A stretch of DNA of 64,000 nt from CAVOEB01 sp965249645 (lineage in GTDB: Bacteria; Pseudomonadota; Alphaproteobacteria; UBA828; JAPUJA01), in assembly GCA_965249645.1 (NCBI GenBank), contig CBDFML010000011.1, positions 558,001 to 622,000 on the forward strand. Direction: 5' to 3'. This document shows positions 46,427 through 55,060 of this stretch, one piece after another. Made by a program: the position numbers and the translations under genes. The notes beneath the pieces are model-generated. The model saw nothing but the letters and a program-made list of their open reading frames with translations, was not told the origin of the DNA and did not search any database. Position 1 is the first letter of the stretch. Each line of letters starts with the position of its first letter.

Positions 46427-47602
46427 TCAAGCGGTCATCGCCGCGGCAATCAATTGTGCGAAATAGTGGCTCGCGGGACCGTCCCAGTAGGGCGAGAGTG
46501 TGCCGCCGTCGAAGGCGCTCGCCGCGCGGCCCTTTTGCTGAGCCTCGACGATACCGATATCCTCGCCGTTGAGCACCGTCCAGACCTCGAGCATCTCGGC
46601 GCGTGCGGCGTCGAAGCGGGGCTCGAACGCCTCGGGTGCGAGGTAGAGGTCGATCCGCTCGAACGTTCGGTCGGGCGCCAACGGCGTGAGTTTGAACACC
46701 GCGGCCTGCTCAGGATAGAGGTTGAGATCGAAACTGGGAAACATGTGAAAAAACGCCGCGCGGCTCGTTGCCGATTCGCTGAGGTTTGAAATCGGCGGCA
46801 GGCCGGCGCTGCGTTCACCGAGTTTTTCCTGCGGGATCGGGTTGCCGTTGATCAGGACCGGGCCGTCGGTGAAGGCGTGGTGGGTGACCACCGGCGACCA
46901 TTCCTCGAGCGAGGGGTGGCACCAGGGCACGTGGTAGCTGTCGGTGAAGTTCTCGTGGATGAATTTCCAGTTGGCCGCGATCTCCCAGGTCAGGGTTCCG
47001 GCATGGCGCAAGCTCACGAGGTTGTAGCCCTCGGCGTGCTTCTCCAGGGGTGCGATGTAATCCTCGAAGGCAGGCGCCTCGCCGTCGAGATTGACGAAGA
47101 TCAGGTCGTGCCAGAGCGCGATCCGGACAGCAAACAGCTGGAGGTCGGTCTCTTCCCCGTGGCCGTCGGGGCCCTCGAACAGGGGCCGCTTGAGCAGTTT
47201 GCCCTCGAGGCTGTAGGTCCAGCCGTGATACGGGCAGGCGAGCGCCGCAACACCCTTGCAGGGCTTGCTCAGAAGCTGCGTGCCGCGATGACGGCAGACG
47301 TTCTGAAAGCCCGCGATCTCGCCCGTCTTGCGGGTCCGCAGCAGGATCAGCGGCACGCCCGCGACCTCTACGGGCACCGCGTCGCCCGGTTCGGCAAGTT
47401 CGTGGCAGTAGCCCGCGAGTGCCCAGGTGCGGGGAAACAGCAGCTTGTTTTCGAGCGCGAGAAACTCCGGATCGGTGAACGCCGCGTTGGGCAGGCCCGT
47501 GCCCGTCTCGGTGGGTTGTCCGATCCGGGCGAGGACCTCGGGGCGGAGAATTCGGGCGAGGGTTTCGCGTTCGGCGCTCGAAAGTTCGGGTCGGGAGGGC
47601 AT
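46427..47602 (-). CDS. Rieske-type ring-hydroxylating / N-demethylating oxygenase alpha subunit
   Basis: This 391-residue protein has the Rieske cluster motif C-R-H then 16 residues to C-P-Y-H, and the catalytic iron site NFTDSYHVPWCHPS with its two histidines and an acidic ligand further along. Members include aromatic-ring dioxygenases but also choline, carnitine and glycine-betaine monooxygenases. With the betaine-type importer and DMGDH-like gene in this window, quaternary-amine oxidation is attractive, but aromatic substrates cannot be excluded. No reductase gene is adjacent. The start is taken at ATG 47602. Confidence 0.85.
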   Translation of the reverse strand: MPSRPELSSAERETLARILRPEVLARIGQPTETGTGLPNAAFTDPEFLALENKLLFPRTWALAGYCHELAEPGDAVPVEVAGVPLILLRTRKTGEIAGFQNVCRHRGTQLLSKPCKGVAALACPYHGWTYSLEGKLLKRPLFEGPDGHGEETDLQLFAVRIALWHDLIFVNLDGEAPAFEDYIAPLEKHAEGYNLVSLRHAGTLTWEIAANWKFIHENFTDSYHVPWCHPSLEEWSPVVTHHAFTDGPVLINGNPIPQEKLGERSAGLPPISNLSESATSRAAFFHMFPSFDLNLYPEQAAVFKLTPLAPDRTFERIDLYLAPEAFEPRFDAARAEMLEVWTVLNGEDIGIVEAQQKGRAASAFDGGTLSPYWDGPASHYFAQLIAAAMTA

Positions 47603-47787
47603 CGGGGTCTCCGCAGGGGTGGCACCGGTCGAGTTTAGAATTCCGGGCCCGGCGTGACAACGCCCGGTCCGGGCTCGCTTTCCTCCTTTTCGACCCGATG
47701 CTAGGCTGATTGCGCGCCGGCGCATTTGACATGCGTCGAGGCGGGCGGGTTCGCGAAAGGGCCGCCCGCAACACCAGGGAGAGAGAG

Positions 47788-48933
47788 ATGACCAGATCGA
47801 GCGATATCCGAACCTATATCCATGGCCTTCGCGACGGCTACCGCGCCGGCCGGATCAACCGGCGCCAGTTCGCCAAGGGGCTCGGCGCCGTCGGACTGGG
47901 CGTGGCCGCGATGCCGCTGGGTGGCCAGGTGGCGCGCGCCGCGCCCGACGATCATCCCGTTTGCTTCATGTGGGCCGGCTCCGAGATGGAGGGCTTCTGG
48001 CAGCCCTATATCGACAAGTTCGGCGAATTGCCCCGCTTCAGTCTTTTCGCGGACATGGAGGAGGCCTACGCCAAGTTGCGCGGCGGCTTCAAGCCCGATG
48101 TGATGATGACCTGCGTCTCCGAGGTGGTGCGCTGGTACGACGCGGGCCTGCTCGCTCCGATCGATACGGACCGGCTGACCAACTGGCCCGACATCATTCC
48201 GGCGCTCAAGGATATCGACGGCACCGTGCGCGACGGCAACAGGGTCTTCGTCCCCGCCGACTGGGGCGAGACGACGGTCGTCTTCCGCACCGACCTGGCA
48301 CCCGAATATGTCGATCCGGCGACTCACAGTTGGGGCATCCTTTGGGATCCCAAATACAAGGGCAAGGTGTCGATCCTCGACAGCCTGGTCGACGGCGTCG
48401 CCGTCGCCGCGCTTTATGGTGGGATCGACCCCTGGACCATGGACGACGCCGACATCGAGAAAGTGCGCGCGCTGCTGACCGAGCAACGCGAGCTCATCAA
48501 GTTCTACGGGCAGTCGGGCTACGACGTCGACGAGGCGCTGGTGGCGGGCGAGCTGGTCGCCGCCGCAACCTGGACCTCGTCGTATTATTACCTCAAGGAC
48601 GAGGGCCTTCCCGTCGCGCTGATGTCGCCCAAGGAGGGTGCGCTCGCCTGGGTGTGCGGGCTGACCATCCACGCCGAGACCGAGATGGTCGACATGGCCC
48701 ACGAGGCGATCGACGCCTTTATCGATCCCGTCGGGCGGGCCTTTGAGATGACCGAATGGGGCTATGGCAGCGCGAACCTCAAATCCTTCGACCTGATCGA
48801 TGCGGAGACCCTCGACTATATGGGCCTGCCGCGCGATCCCGACCCCTACCTCGCCTCGCGCTCGATGCAGGTGGACATGATGAACAAGGAGAAGATCGCA
48901 ATGATGTTCGAGGAGGTGAAGGCCGGATTCTAG
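47788..48933 (+). CDS. Tat-exported PotD-like (spermidine/putrescine-type) substrate-binding protein
   Basis: This 381-residue protein has a twin-arginine leader (RINRRQFAKGLGAVGLG, ending ARAAP), so it should be exported folded. The mature part matches the PotD/type II binding-protein fold: DVMMTCVSEVVRWYDAGLLAPID, FVPADWGETTVVFRTDLAP and WGILWDPKYKGKVSILDS. ATG 47788 follows GGGAGAGAGAG. No permease or ATPase lies next to it, so it must use a distant transporter. The next gene encodes a TenA-family protein. Confidence 0.85.
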   Translation: MTRSSDIRTYIHGLRDGYRAGRINRRQFAKGLGAVGLGVAAMPLGGQVARAAPDDHPVCFMWAGSEMEGFWQPYIDKFGELPRFSLFADMEEAYAKLRGGFKPDVMMTCVSEVVRWYDAGLLAPIDTDRLTNWPDIIPALKDIDGTVRDGNRVFVPADWGETTVVFRTDLAPEYVDPATHSWGILWDPKYKGKVSILDSLVDGVAVAALYGGIDPWTMDDADIEKVRALLTEQRELIKFYGQSGYDVDEALVAGELVAAATWTSSYYYLKDEGLPVALMSPKEGALAWVCGLTIHAETEMVDMAHEAIDAFIDPVGRAFEMTEWGYGSANLKSFDLIDAETLDYMGLPRDPDPYLASRSMQVDMMNKEKIAMMFEEVKAGF

Positions 48934-48979
48934 GACCCGGCCCGGCGTCATCGCGCATCACGGAACGGAGAGTGAAGCC

Positions 48980-49723
48980 ATGGCTACTTCCGCGCGCCTG
49001 CCCGACCCGGCACCGGGGGCGAAGCCCCTGTCTGTTGCGGGGATCTCGCCTGACCCTGAAACCCTGTGGCAACGGCTCAAGGCCGCAAGCCCCGATCTCT
49101 GGGCCGGCTACCTCGCGAACGAATTTGTCTGGGCCCTGGCCGAGGGGGCACTGCCCGAAAAGACGTTCCGCCACTACATCGTCCAGGACTATCTCTACTG
49201 CCTGCATTATTCCCGGGTTTTGGCGTTCGGAGCGTTCAAGGGCGAGTCTGCGGCCGACATGCAAAAGACCGCACGCAAAGTGCTCGGCGTGCTCGACGTC
49301 GAGCTGGCGCTTCACCGCGAGCTCCTCGATGAGTGGGGCATCCCGATGAGCCGGCTCGACGAGGTGCCCGAAGCGATGGAGAGTATCGCTTATACGCGCT
49401 ATCTGTTCGACATCTGCCTGAAAGGCGATGCGCTGGAATATCATACGGCGCTTGCGCCCTGCGTGTTGGGTTACGCCGAGGTCGGCGCCATGCTCGCGGC
49501 CAGTCCGCGCACGCGGCGCGCGGGCAACCCCTATGCGTTGTGGATCGAAAAATACACGAGCGATGAGTTCGCGGGCGTCGTCGATACCGCGAGCGAGCAT
49601 CTGGAAAGCCTCGCACGAGAGCGGCTGACCGAAGAGCGGTTTGCCCGTCTGGTTGAGATTTTCGCCCAAACGCTGCGCCTCGACATTGCGTTCTGGAAAA
49701 TGGCACAACGCGGCGAAGCGTAG
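48980..49723 (+). CDS. TenA/thiaminase II family protein
   Basis: This 247-residue all-helical protein has the TenA blocks WALAEGALPEKTFRHYIVQDYLY, the active-site cysteine in APCVLGYAEVG and the late YTSDEFAGVVD. TenA hydrolyses aminopyrimidine breakdown products of thiamine for salvage. It is larger than the usual 220-230 residues because of an N-terminal extension. It follows the PotD-like binding-protein gene by 46 bases, so that protein could bind a thiamine-related pyrimidine; this is inference. Confidence 0.87.
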   Translation: MATSARLPDPAPGAKPLSVAGISPDPETLWQRLKAASPDLWAGYLANEFVWALAEGALPEKTFRHYIVQDYLYCLHYSRVLAFGAFKGESAADMQKTARKVLGVLDVELALHRELLDEWGIPMSRLDEVPEAMESIAYTRYLFDICLKGDALEYHTALAPCVLGYAEVGAMLAASPRTRRAGNPYALWIEKYTSDEFAGVVDTASEHLESLARERLTEERFARLVEIFAQTLRLDIAFWKMAQRGEA

Positions 49724-49732
49724 GGCCGGGCG

Positions 49733-50155
49733 ATGGATCGAACGCCGGAATTGGACAACGTCATAGTCGGTGCGGACTCGGCGAGCTGCGTTCTAGCAAA
49801 CCGTCTGACAGCGAACCCGGAAATCCGCGCCCTCATGCTCGAGGCGGGAGCCTTCATCCGAAGCTCGCCGGAAGTGGCCGATCCGGACCTGCAATATCGT
49901 TTCGTGCCCATGGCGTTTCGCCAAAAAGACCTGGCGCCCCTGCCCTGCGAGAGCTTCCAGGTCCATGTCGGTCCCATGGGTCTCGCCAGTCGGGGGCAGA
50001 CCCGCCTGCGCTCGGCTGATCCCGCCGAGCCGTCGATTGTGAGTGCGAACCTGAACGCAGCCGTTATCATGATCGCCGACAAGGCCGCCGACATGATCAT
50101 CGGGCGCGAACCGCCGGCGCCCGAAGCGTTGCCTGTCTACGGTTCGAAGAACTAG
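49733..50155 (+). pseudogene. GMC oxidoreductase remnant made of three joined pieces
   Basis: The 140-codon frame reads as fragments of a glucose-methanol-choline oxidoreductase in order: a degraded FAD-binding start (VGADSASCVLANRLT, where the family has GAGSAGCVLANRL), then RSSPEVADPDLQYRFVPM and ASRGQTRLRSADP from the substrate domain, then PSIVSANLNAAVIMIADKAADMI from the extreme C-terminus. Full-length enzymes are about 530 residues; the catalytic His region is missing. Two large in-frame deletions and mutated glycines explain it. It cannot bind FAD normally. It sits 9 bases after the TenA gene. Confidence 0.75.
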
Positions 50156-50169
50156 AGGAGAGACCGACC

Positions 50170-52353
50170 ATGCCACGCGATCCACGCCACGACGTGTTGT
50201 TCGAGCCGCTGAAAATCGGTCCCAAGACCACGCCAAATCGCTTCTTTCAGGTGCCCCATTGCAACAATGCCGGAACCATTCGGCCCGGCGCGCAAGCCGC
50301 CTTCCGGGCGACGAAGGCCGAAGGGGGCTGGGGAACGGTGTGTGTCGAGTTCACCGCGATTTCGCCGGAGACCGACGATTCGCCCCATATCTGCGCCCGG
50401 ATTTGGGACGAGGGCGACGTGATTAATCTGCGCCACACGGCCGAGAGTGTGCACAAGCACGGCGCGCTGGCGGGGATTCAGCTGTGGCATGGCGGCGGCC
50501 ATGTCCAGGCCCGGGATTCGCTTTGCATCACCCGGGGGCCCAGCGCCTACGTCTCGGAAGCGGCGTACCAGAACTACTGCTACGAGTGCGACGAGGACGA
50601 TATCGGGGAGCTGATCGAGCAATACGCTCTCGCGGCCAAGCGCGCCGTCGATGCGGGCTTCGACTATATCGAGATCATCGGCTCGGAATCCTCGCTGCCG
50701 GCGCAGTTTCTCATGCCCATGTACAACAAGCGCAGCGATCGCTGGGGTGGCTCGCTGGAGAACCGCGCCCGCTTCTGGATCGAGGTGCTCTCGGCGGTCA
50801 AGGGCGCGGTCGGCGATAACGCGGCGATTGGAACCCGCGTCGCGATCGACAACCTCATGGGACCGGCGGGCATGGAGCTGGAAGGCGAGGGACTGCGCTT
50901 CGTGGAACTGGTCACCCGCGAGGGGGTAGCGGATGTGTGGAACATCAAGCTGTCCTTTTTCATGGAATGGGGTAACGATGCGGGGCCGTCGCGCTTCTTT
51001 GAGGCGGGCTACCAGACCTGGGCGACCAAGGCCGTCAAGGCGGTGGCGAAGGTTCCCGTGATCGGGGTCAACCGTGTCACCGAGCCCGACGCCATGGTGC
51101 GCATGATCGAAGGCGGCGAGCTCGATTTGATCGGCGCGGCGCGGCCCTCGATCGCGGACCCGTTTCTGCCCAAAAAAATCGACGAGGGCAGGCCCGACGA
51201 TATTCGCGAATGCATCGGGTGTAACATCTGCATTTCGCAATTCGCTCTGGACGGCCCGCCGCTGGTCTGCACGCAAAACGCAACCGCGATGGAGGAATAC
51301 CGCCGCGGCTGGCACCCGGAAAAATTCACCCAAACGACCGATCCCTGCTCGGTCCTTGTGGTGGGCGCGGGACCGGCCGGGCTGGAATGTGCGCGGGTTC
51401 TGGGGATGCGCGGCTATGACGTGCATTTGCGCGAGGCGGAGAGCGAGATCGGCGGCCATATCCGAAACGTCTCGCGTTATCCCGGCCTGTCGGAATGGGG
51501 CCGCGTCGTCTCCTACCGGAAAAACCAGATCGCGAAGCTCGCCAATGTCGAGCTGCACACGGGCGTGGGCAAGATGACCGCGGACGATATCCTGAGCTAT
51601 GGGGCGGATAAGGTGGTCGTCGCAGTTGGCGCGCACTGGGCCACCGACGGCGCCAGCGCGAACGATTACGGACCCGCCATCGCCGGTGTCGATGCGTCCC
51701 TGCCCCAGTTCTGCACGCCCGAGCAGATTATGGACGGCAAGGAAACCGGCGAGCGGGTCGTCGTGATCGACGGCGACGGCTACTTCACCGGCGTCGGCAT
51801 GGCCGAATACCTGGCGGACCAGGGAAAGACAGTCTCGATGGTTACCCAGTTCGGCGAGGTCGCACCCTATACGACCTTAACGCTCGAAGCGCCCAACCTG
51901 CAGCGACAGCTGCACGATAAGGGCATCACGCAACACTTGCTTCACTGGGTCGAGGCGGTCGAGCTGTCGGGGAGCATCACGCTTTCGCTCGCCTACGCCT
52001 ATCGCGACGGCGCCGAGTTCACCTTGCCGCCCAAGGCCGGAGTGCTGCCACGGCGCGCCAGCACGGAAGTGACGACGGTGGAATGCGACAGTGTGGTGCT
52101 TGTGACCTCGCGCGTTTCGCACCGCGAACTGTTCAGCGAGTTGAAGGCGCGGAAAGCCGAATGGGCGCAAAACGACGTTCAGGCGATCTACGAGACCGGC
52201 GACGGCCAGACGCCACGGTTCATCCAGATGTCAATCTTCGAGGGCCATCGGATCGCGCGCGAATTCGAATCTGCCAACCCGCAAAAGCCGCTCGACTATA
52301 CCCGCGAACGCCAGATCTGGGGCCAGGACGCCTATCCCAGCCTGGGCGCCTAG
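50170..52353 (+). CDS. Trimethylamine dehydrogenase-like FMN/4Fe-4S oxidoreductase, altered aromatic bowl
   Basis: This 727-residue paralogue of the protein at 14966 keeps the FMN-linking cysteine (FFQVPHCNNAG, residue 31) and the cluster cysteines (CIGCNIC, VCTQNA). By recalled TMADH numbering, Tyr60 is Phe, Trp355 is Phe, Tyr169 is Ile and His172 is Glu, while Trp264 and Trp105 remain. The binding pocket should therefore differ from trimethylamine dehydrogenase and from the first paralogue. Dimethylamine, histamine or another amine are possibilities. The start follows AGGAGAGACC. Confidence 0.85.
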   Translation: MPRDPRHDVLFEPLKIGPKTTPNRFFQVPHCNNAGTIRPGAQAAFRATKAEGGWGTVCVEFTAISPETDDSPHICARIWDEGDVINLRHTAESVHKHGALAGIQLWHGGGHVQARDSLCITRGPSAYVSEAAYQNYCYECDEDDIGELIEQYALAAKRAVDAGFDYIEIIGSESSLPAQFLMPMYNKRSDRWGGSLENRARFWIEVLSAVKGAVGDNAAIGTRVAIDNLMGPAGMELEGEGLRFVELVTREGVADVWNIKLSFFMEWGNDAGPSRFFEAGYQTWATKAVKAVAKVPVIGVNRVTEPDAMVRMIEGGELDLIGAARPSIADPFLPKKIDEGRPDDIRECIGCNICISQFALDGPPLVCTQNATAMEEYRRGWHPEKFTQTTDPCSVLVVGAGPAGLECARVLGMRGYDVHLREAESEIGGHIRNVSRYPGLSEWGRVVSYRKNQIAKLANVELHTGVGKMTADDILSYGADKVVVAVGAHWATDGASANDYGPAIAGVDASLPQFCTPEQIMDGKETGERVVVIDGDGYFTGVGMAEYLADQGKTVSMVTQFGEVAPYTTLTLEAPNLQRQLHDKGITQHLLHWVEAVELSGSITLSLAYAYRDGAEFTLPPKAGVLPRRASTEVTTVECDSVVLVTSRVSHRELFSELKARKAEWAQNDVQAIYETGDGQTPRFIQMSIFEGHRIAREFESANPQKPLDYTRERQIWGQDAYPSLGA

Positions 52354-52370
52354 GGCGCGCATTCGCGCCC
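52353..52370. terminator. Hairpin between convergent TMADH-like and tRNA genes
   Basis: GGGCGCG (52353-52359) and CGCGCCC (52364-52370) pair perfectly around CATT, beginning at the last base of the TMADH-like stop codon. It lacks a clear T-tract, so it may act in either direction or merely block read-through into the tRNA. Confidence 0.4.
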
Positions 52371-52409
52371 CAAGCCGCTGCGGAACGGTACCACGGGCCA
52401 AACAAGCCG

Positions 52410-52483
52410 TGCGCCCGGCAGGATTTGAACCTGCGACCCCCAGATTAGGAATCTGGTGCTCTATCCGGCTGAGCTACGGGCGC
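52410..52483 (-). tRNA. tRNA-Arg (anticodon CCT)
   Basis: The reverse strand folds into a complete 74-base cloverleaf. The acceptor arm GCGCCCG pairs with CGGGCGC, the D arm is GCTC/GAGC, the anticodon arm CCAGA-TTCCTAA-TCTGG has anticodon CCT, and the T arm is GCAGG-TTCAAAT-CCTGC. The discriminator base is A and CCA is not encoded. No integrase or att-like duplication of its 3' end is visible nearby. Confidence 0.97.
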
Positions 52484-52539
52484 GTCGCTCTCGCGTCATA
52501 ACATGAACGCGGGCGCTCGGGTACCGCGCGCCCGCGCAG

Positions 52540-53433
52540 TCAGGTCCGCGCCTCTTCCTCCTGCTGGACCGCGAAGATCGAGGTGTATCCCTTCGACCAG
52601 TCGGGCGGGATCAGGCAGGGCCGGGGGTCGAAGTCGATCCATTTGGCCGGCTTGCCCCGGACGATCTGGTTCGAATGGACCAGGCCGTCGGTGAGGCCGG
52701 TCAGCTTCAACGCATCCGCCGAGGTGTAGGTCTGCAACAGCAGCGGCCTTGAGCGCGCCGATGCGTTGGGCGGCGAGCCGTGCACCATGCGGCAGTTGTG
52801 GACCGTCACCGAGCCCGCGGGGCCGGCCAGGAAGACGGCCTCGTCGAGCGCAACCCGCCCTAGGTCGGTCTCGCGGATCGCACCGGTCCAGACCTCGTCT
52901 TCGTTGTAGAGGTCGAACAATTCGCCCTCGTGGCTTTTGGGGATTACGCCCATGGGCGCCATGTTGTCAGCGACGTCGTGGAGATAGACGCCGATGGTCA
53001 GGGGCGAATAATTGGAGTGGGGCCAGAACTGGGCGTCCTGATGCCACTTCACCTCTTCGCCGCCGCCGCGCCATTTGAAGTTGAGCTTGGAGTGGTGGTA
53101 CTTCACGTCCGGCCCGACGAGGTCGGCGGCGAGATCGACGATCGGCCCCCGGGAGGTGAACTCCCAGAAAACGGGGTGATGCTCGACGGGGTCGCATAGG
53201 CGGCGCAGCCGGGGCGAGGCAGCCGTATGATCGGCTTCAAGGTCGAAGGTGCTGTTTGATTTGGCGAGCGCACGGCTGGCCTCGACGAATTCGTCCGTGA
53301 CCGCGCGAAGTCGCTCGAGCCAGTCGAGCGAGACGAAGCCTTCGAGCAGGAGATAGCCGTTCTCGAAATAAAACTCGCGCTGGGCCCGGTTCAGGACCAG
53401 CGGCTCGGTCGCAAGAATGTCCTCGGTCTTCAT
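52540..53433 (-). CDS. Phytanoyl-CoA dioxygenase (PhyH) family 2OG/Fe(II) oxygenase
   Basis: This 297-residue protein has the PhyH fold: ENGYLLLEGFVS at the start, the iron motif KWHQDAQFW (H-x-D), and the distal histidine in RMVHGSPPN, followed by an arginine likely to bind 2-oxoglutarate. Members hydroxylate CoA esters, ectoine or small secondary metabolites. It lies downstream of the candidate selenoprotein gene on the same strand, 71 bases apart, with GGAGAG as ribosome-binding site. The substrate is unknown. Confidence 0.88.
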   Translation of the reverse strand: MKTEDILATEPLVLNRAQREFYFENGYLLLEGFVSLDWLERLRAVTDEFVEASRALAKSNSTFDLEADHTAASPRLRRLCDPVEHHPVFWEFTSRGPIVDLAADLVGPDVKYHHSKLNFKWRGGGEEVKWHQDAQFWPHSNYSPLTIGVYLHDVADNMAPMGVIPKSHEGELFDLYNEDEVWTGAIRETDLGRVALDEAVFLAGPAGSVTVHNCRMVHGSPPNASARSRPLLLQTYTSADALKLTGLTDGLVHSNQIVRGKPAKWIDFDPRPCLIPPDWSKGYTSIFAVQQEEEART

Positions 53434-53504
53434 GACGTCTCTCCGATCCGGAGCATACGCCGAATTACGGTGTCGGACAAAAGGCGGGAACCGTCGGCCA
53501 CATC

Positions 53505-54734
53505 CTACTCGGGGTAGTGGGGAATCAGAATCCCGATCTCGACCATCCAGCGGAGCGTCTTGTTCGGGCTCGTCCGGCAGGCATGCTCGAGTTCGATCAG
53601 CAGCCGTCCCGCCGCGGTCTCACCCCAGAACCAGCGGCCCAGATCGGTGCTGCTGGTAAGCTCGCCCTCGAAGCTCTTGGCTTCGGTGTAATAGGCCATG
53701 AGGTCGTCGAGCGCGAAGCGGAAGGTCTGCGGCAGAGTCTGGCCCTTCGCCGGGTTCGCGGGCAGCTCCGCACCGAGGAAGCCGACCAGGAAGGCGGCGA
53801 GATCGTCCAGGGCGACCCGGCCAGCTCCCACGGTCGAACGCCCTCGGGCGGCCACGGCCTGTTCGTAGGCCGGGCGGATCCCGGCGTCTTCGGCCTTGAG
53901 CCGGGCGAGCAACGCCGCCGGATCGGATCGCTCCGCATCGGATGCAAGCGCCGGCAGCCGGCACGACCAACCCAGGTCCTTGTCGTAGTTCGATACGGCG
54001 CCGGGGAAATCTTCGAGCACCGGTCCGCGGCGTGCTTTGAGCAGATCGAGGGCCGCGTGCAGCACGCGCATCTGAAGCGCCGGATCGTTCGGCTCGCCGA
54101 ACGGCTTGCCCAGCTCGAACGGCACCCACAAGCCGCGGGGCGAGCGCATGGCTTCAACATGGGGGCGGACGAACGCCAGCGTCGTCGTCGCCAGGCCGTC
54201 GTCTTCGAGGTAATGGGCAAGCCCGCTCACGGCGCGCGTGCAGAACGGTCAGACCGGGCAGAGCAGCACCGTATCGACCGCCTCGGCTTTCATCCGTTCC
54301 GCCGCCTTGTGGGCGAAGCGCTCCATGTCCTCGGGGGGCGAGCCGCCGAGGAAGGAATAATGCGTCTCGGCGATCGAGCCCAGCTCGCCCGCGTCGACCA
54401 GTTCGCGAAGCCGGTCGAAAGGCAGGATCAGGTTGAGATCCTGCTGAAAGCCCGTGCGGTCGTGATCGCCGGAATGATGGCTCTGGATCAGATCTTCGTC
54501 GCCCGCGCCGAAGCAGCGGTAATCGCGCGCCGCCATGCTAAAGCGCTTGTCGTCGCGCCGATGCACGGCAGCCGTCGAGATCAACGCGATGCGTGCTTCC
54601 GATATCGGCTTCGCCGGCGTCCAGGGCGTGGATTCGTAGGTGGGCAGGGGAAGCTTCATGACATCGTCGTAAGCCCACGGCCACGACTTCATCCGGTTGA
54701 GGTGAACCACTTCAATGCCCCCCGGCCCACACAT
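53505..54734 (-). CDS. Candidate selenoprotein: GrdB (glycine/betaine/sarcosine reductase protein B) family, Sec at UGA
   Basis: One minus-strand frame of 410 codons encodes a GrdB-family protein, interrupted only by TGA at 54249-54251 (codon 162). Before it is ISEARIALISTAAVHRRDD and NLILPFDRLRELVDAGELG, and just before the TGA is VDTVLLCPV. After it the same frame continues PFCTRAVSGLAHYLEDDGLATT and on to PFELGKPFGEPND, a typical GrdB C-terminus. The TGA thus sits in U-x-x-C-T-R, the spacing of selenocysteine in GrdB (UGTCTR as I recall). A short hairpin can be drawn directly 3' of the TGA. If not Sec, this is a broken gene. Full length with Sec would be 409 residues. Confidence 0.75.
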
Positions 54735-54802
54735 TTTGATCGACGGTTGAATTGAATGATAGCGGAAGATCCAGGCGGTTATCAGCCCGCACTAAATTCC
54801 TC

Positions 54803-54831
54803 TTGACAATACAGACAAGTCTGTCTAGTTT
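54803..54831 (+). promoter_or_regulatory. Promoter with palindromic operator (TetR-type) before the 53-residue leader gene
   Basis: A consensus -35 TTGACA (54803-54808) is followed 17 bases later by TAGTTT (54826-54831) as a weak -10. Between them lies a perfect dyad ACAGAC-AA-GTCTGT (54811-54824). An operator centred in the spacer is the usual arrangement for repression by TetR-like dimers, and the AGAC..GTCT core resembles such boxes. The regulator gene itself is not in the window. Confidence 0.55.
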
Positions 54832-54898
54832 GATCTTCAGCATCATTTGACCAGCTCGCTGGAACGGTTCAGCGAACGGTGGATCGAAGGAGACGATC

Positions 54899-55060
54899 AT
54901 GGATTGCGATCAATTCGACCTGCTCGACGAGGGATTCGACGACATCGACAACGCCGATTCCATGACCTGCCTGCTCGCGGAGTATGAATCCTACGGCGCG
55001 CGCCGGGCGATAGCGCCCTGCATCGACGGCGTGGCCTGGTCCGACGGCGGCGCCGTGTAA
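54899..55060 (+). CDS. Small acidic protein (53 residues), possible leader of the PNPOx-like gene
   Basis: This short frame starts at ATG 54899, seven bases after AAGGAG (54886-54891), and ends with TAA at 55058-55060, overlapping the ATG of the next gene (TAATG). The peptide is Asp/Glu-rich at the start (LLDEGFDDIDNAD) and has three cysteines (positions 3, 24 and 41). The strong ribosome-binding site, operator-containing promoter and coupling to the downstream gene support real translation. I know no family for it. It may be a small regulatory protein or just a leader for translational coupling. Confidence 0.6.
   Translation: MDCDQFDLLDEGFDDIDNADSMTCLLAEYESYGARRAIAPCIDGVAWSDGGAV

Noticed and set aside
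52410..52483. tRNA-Arg as an integration site of a genomic island
   Set aside because: No integrase, no duplicated 3' tRNA end and no change of gene style were found on either side.
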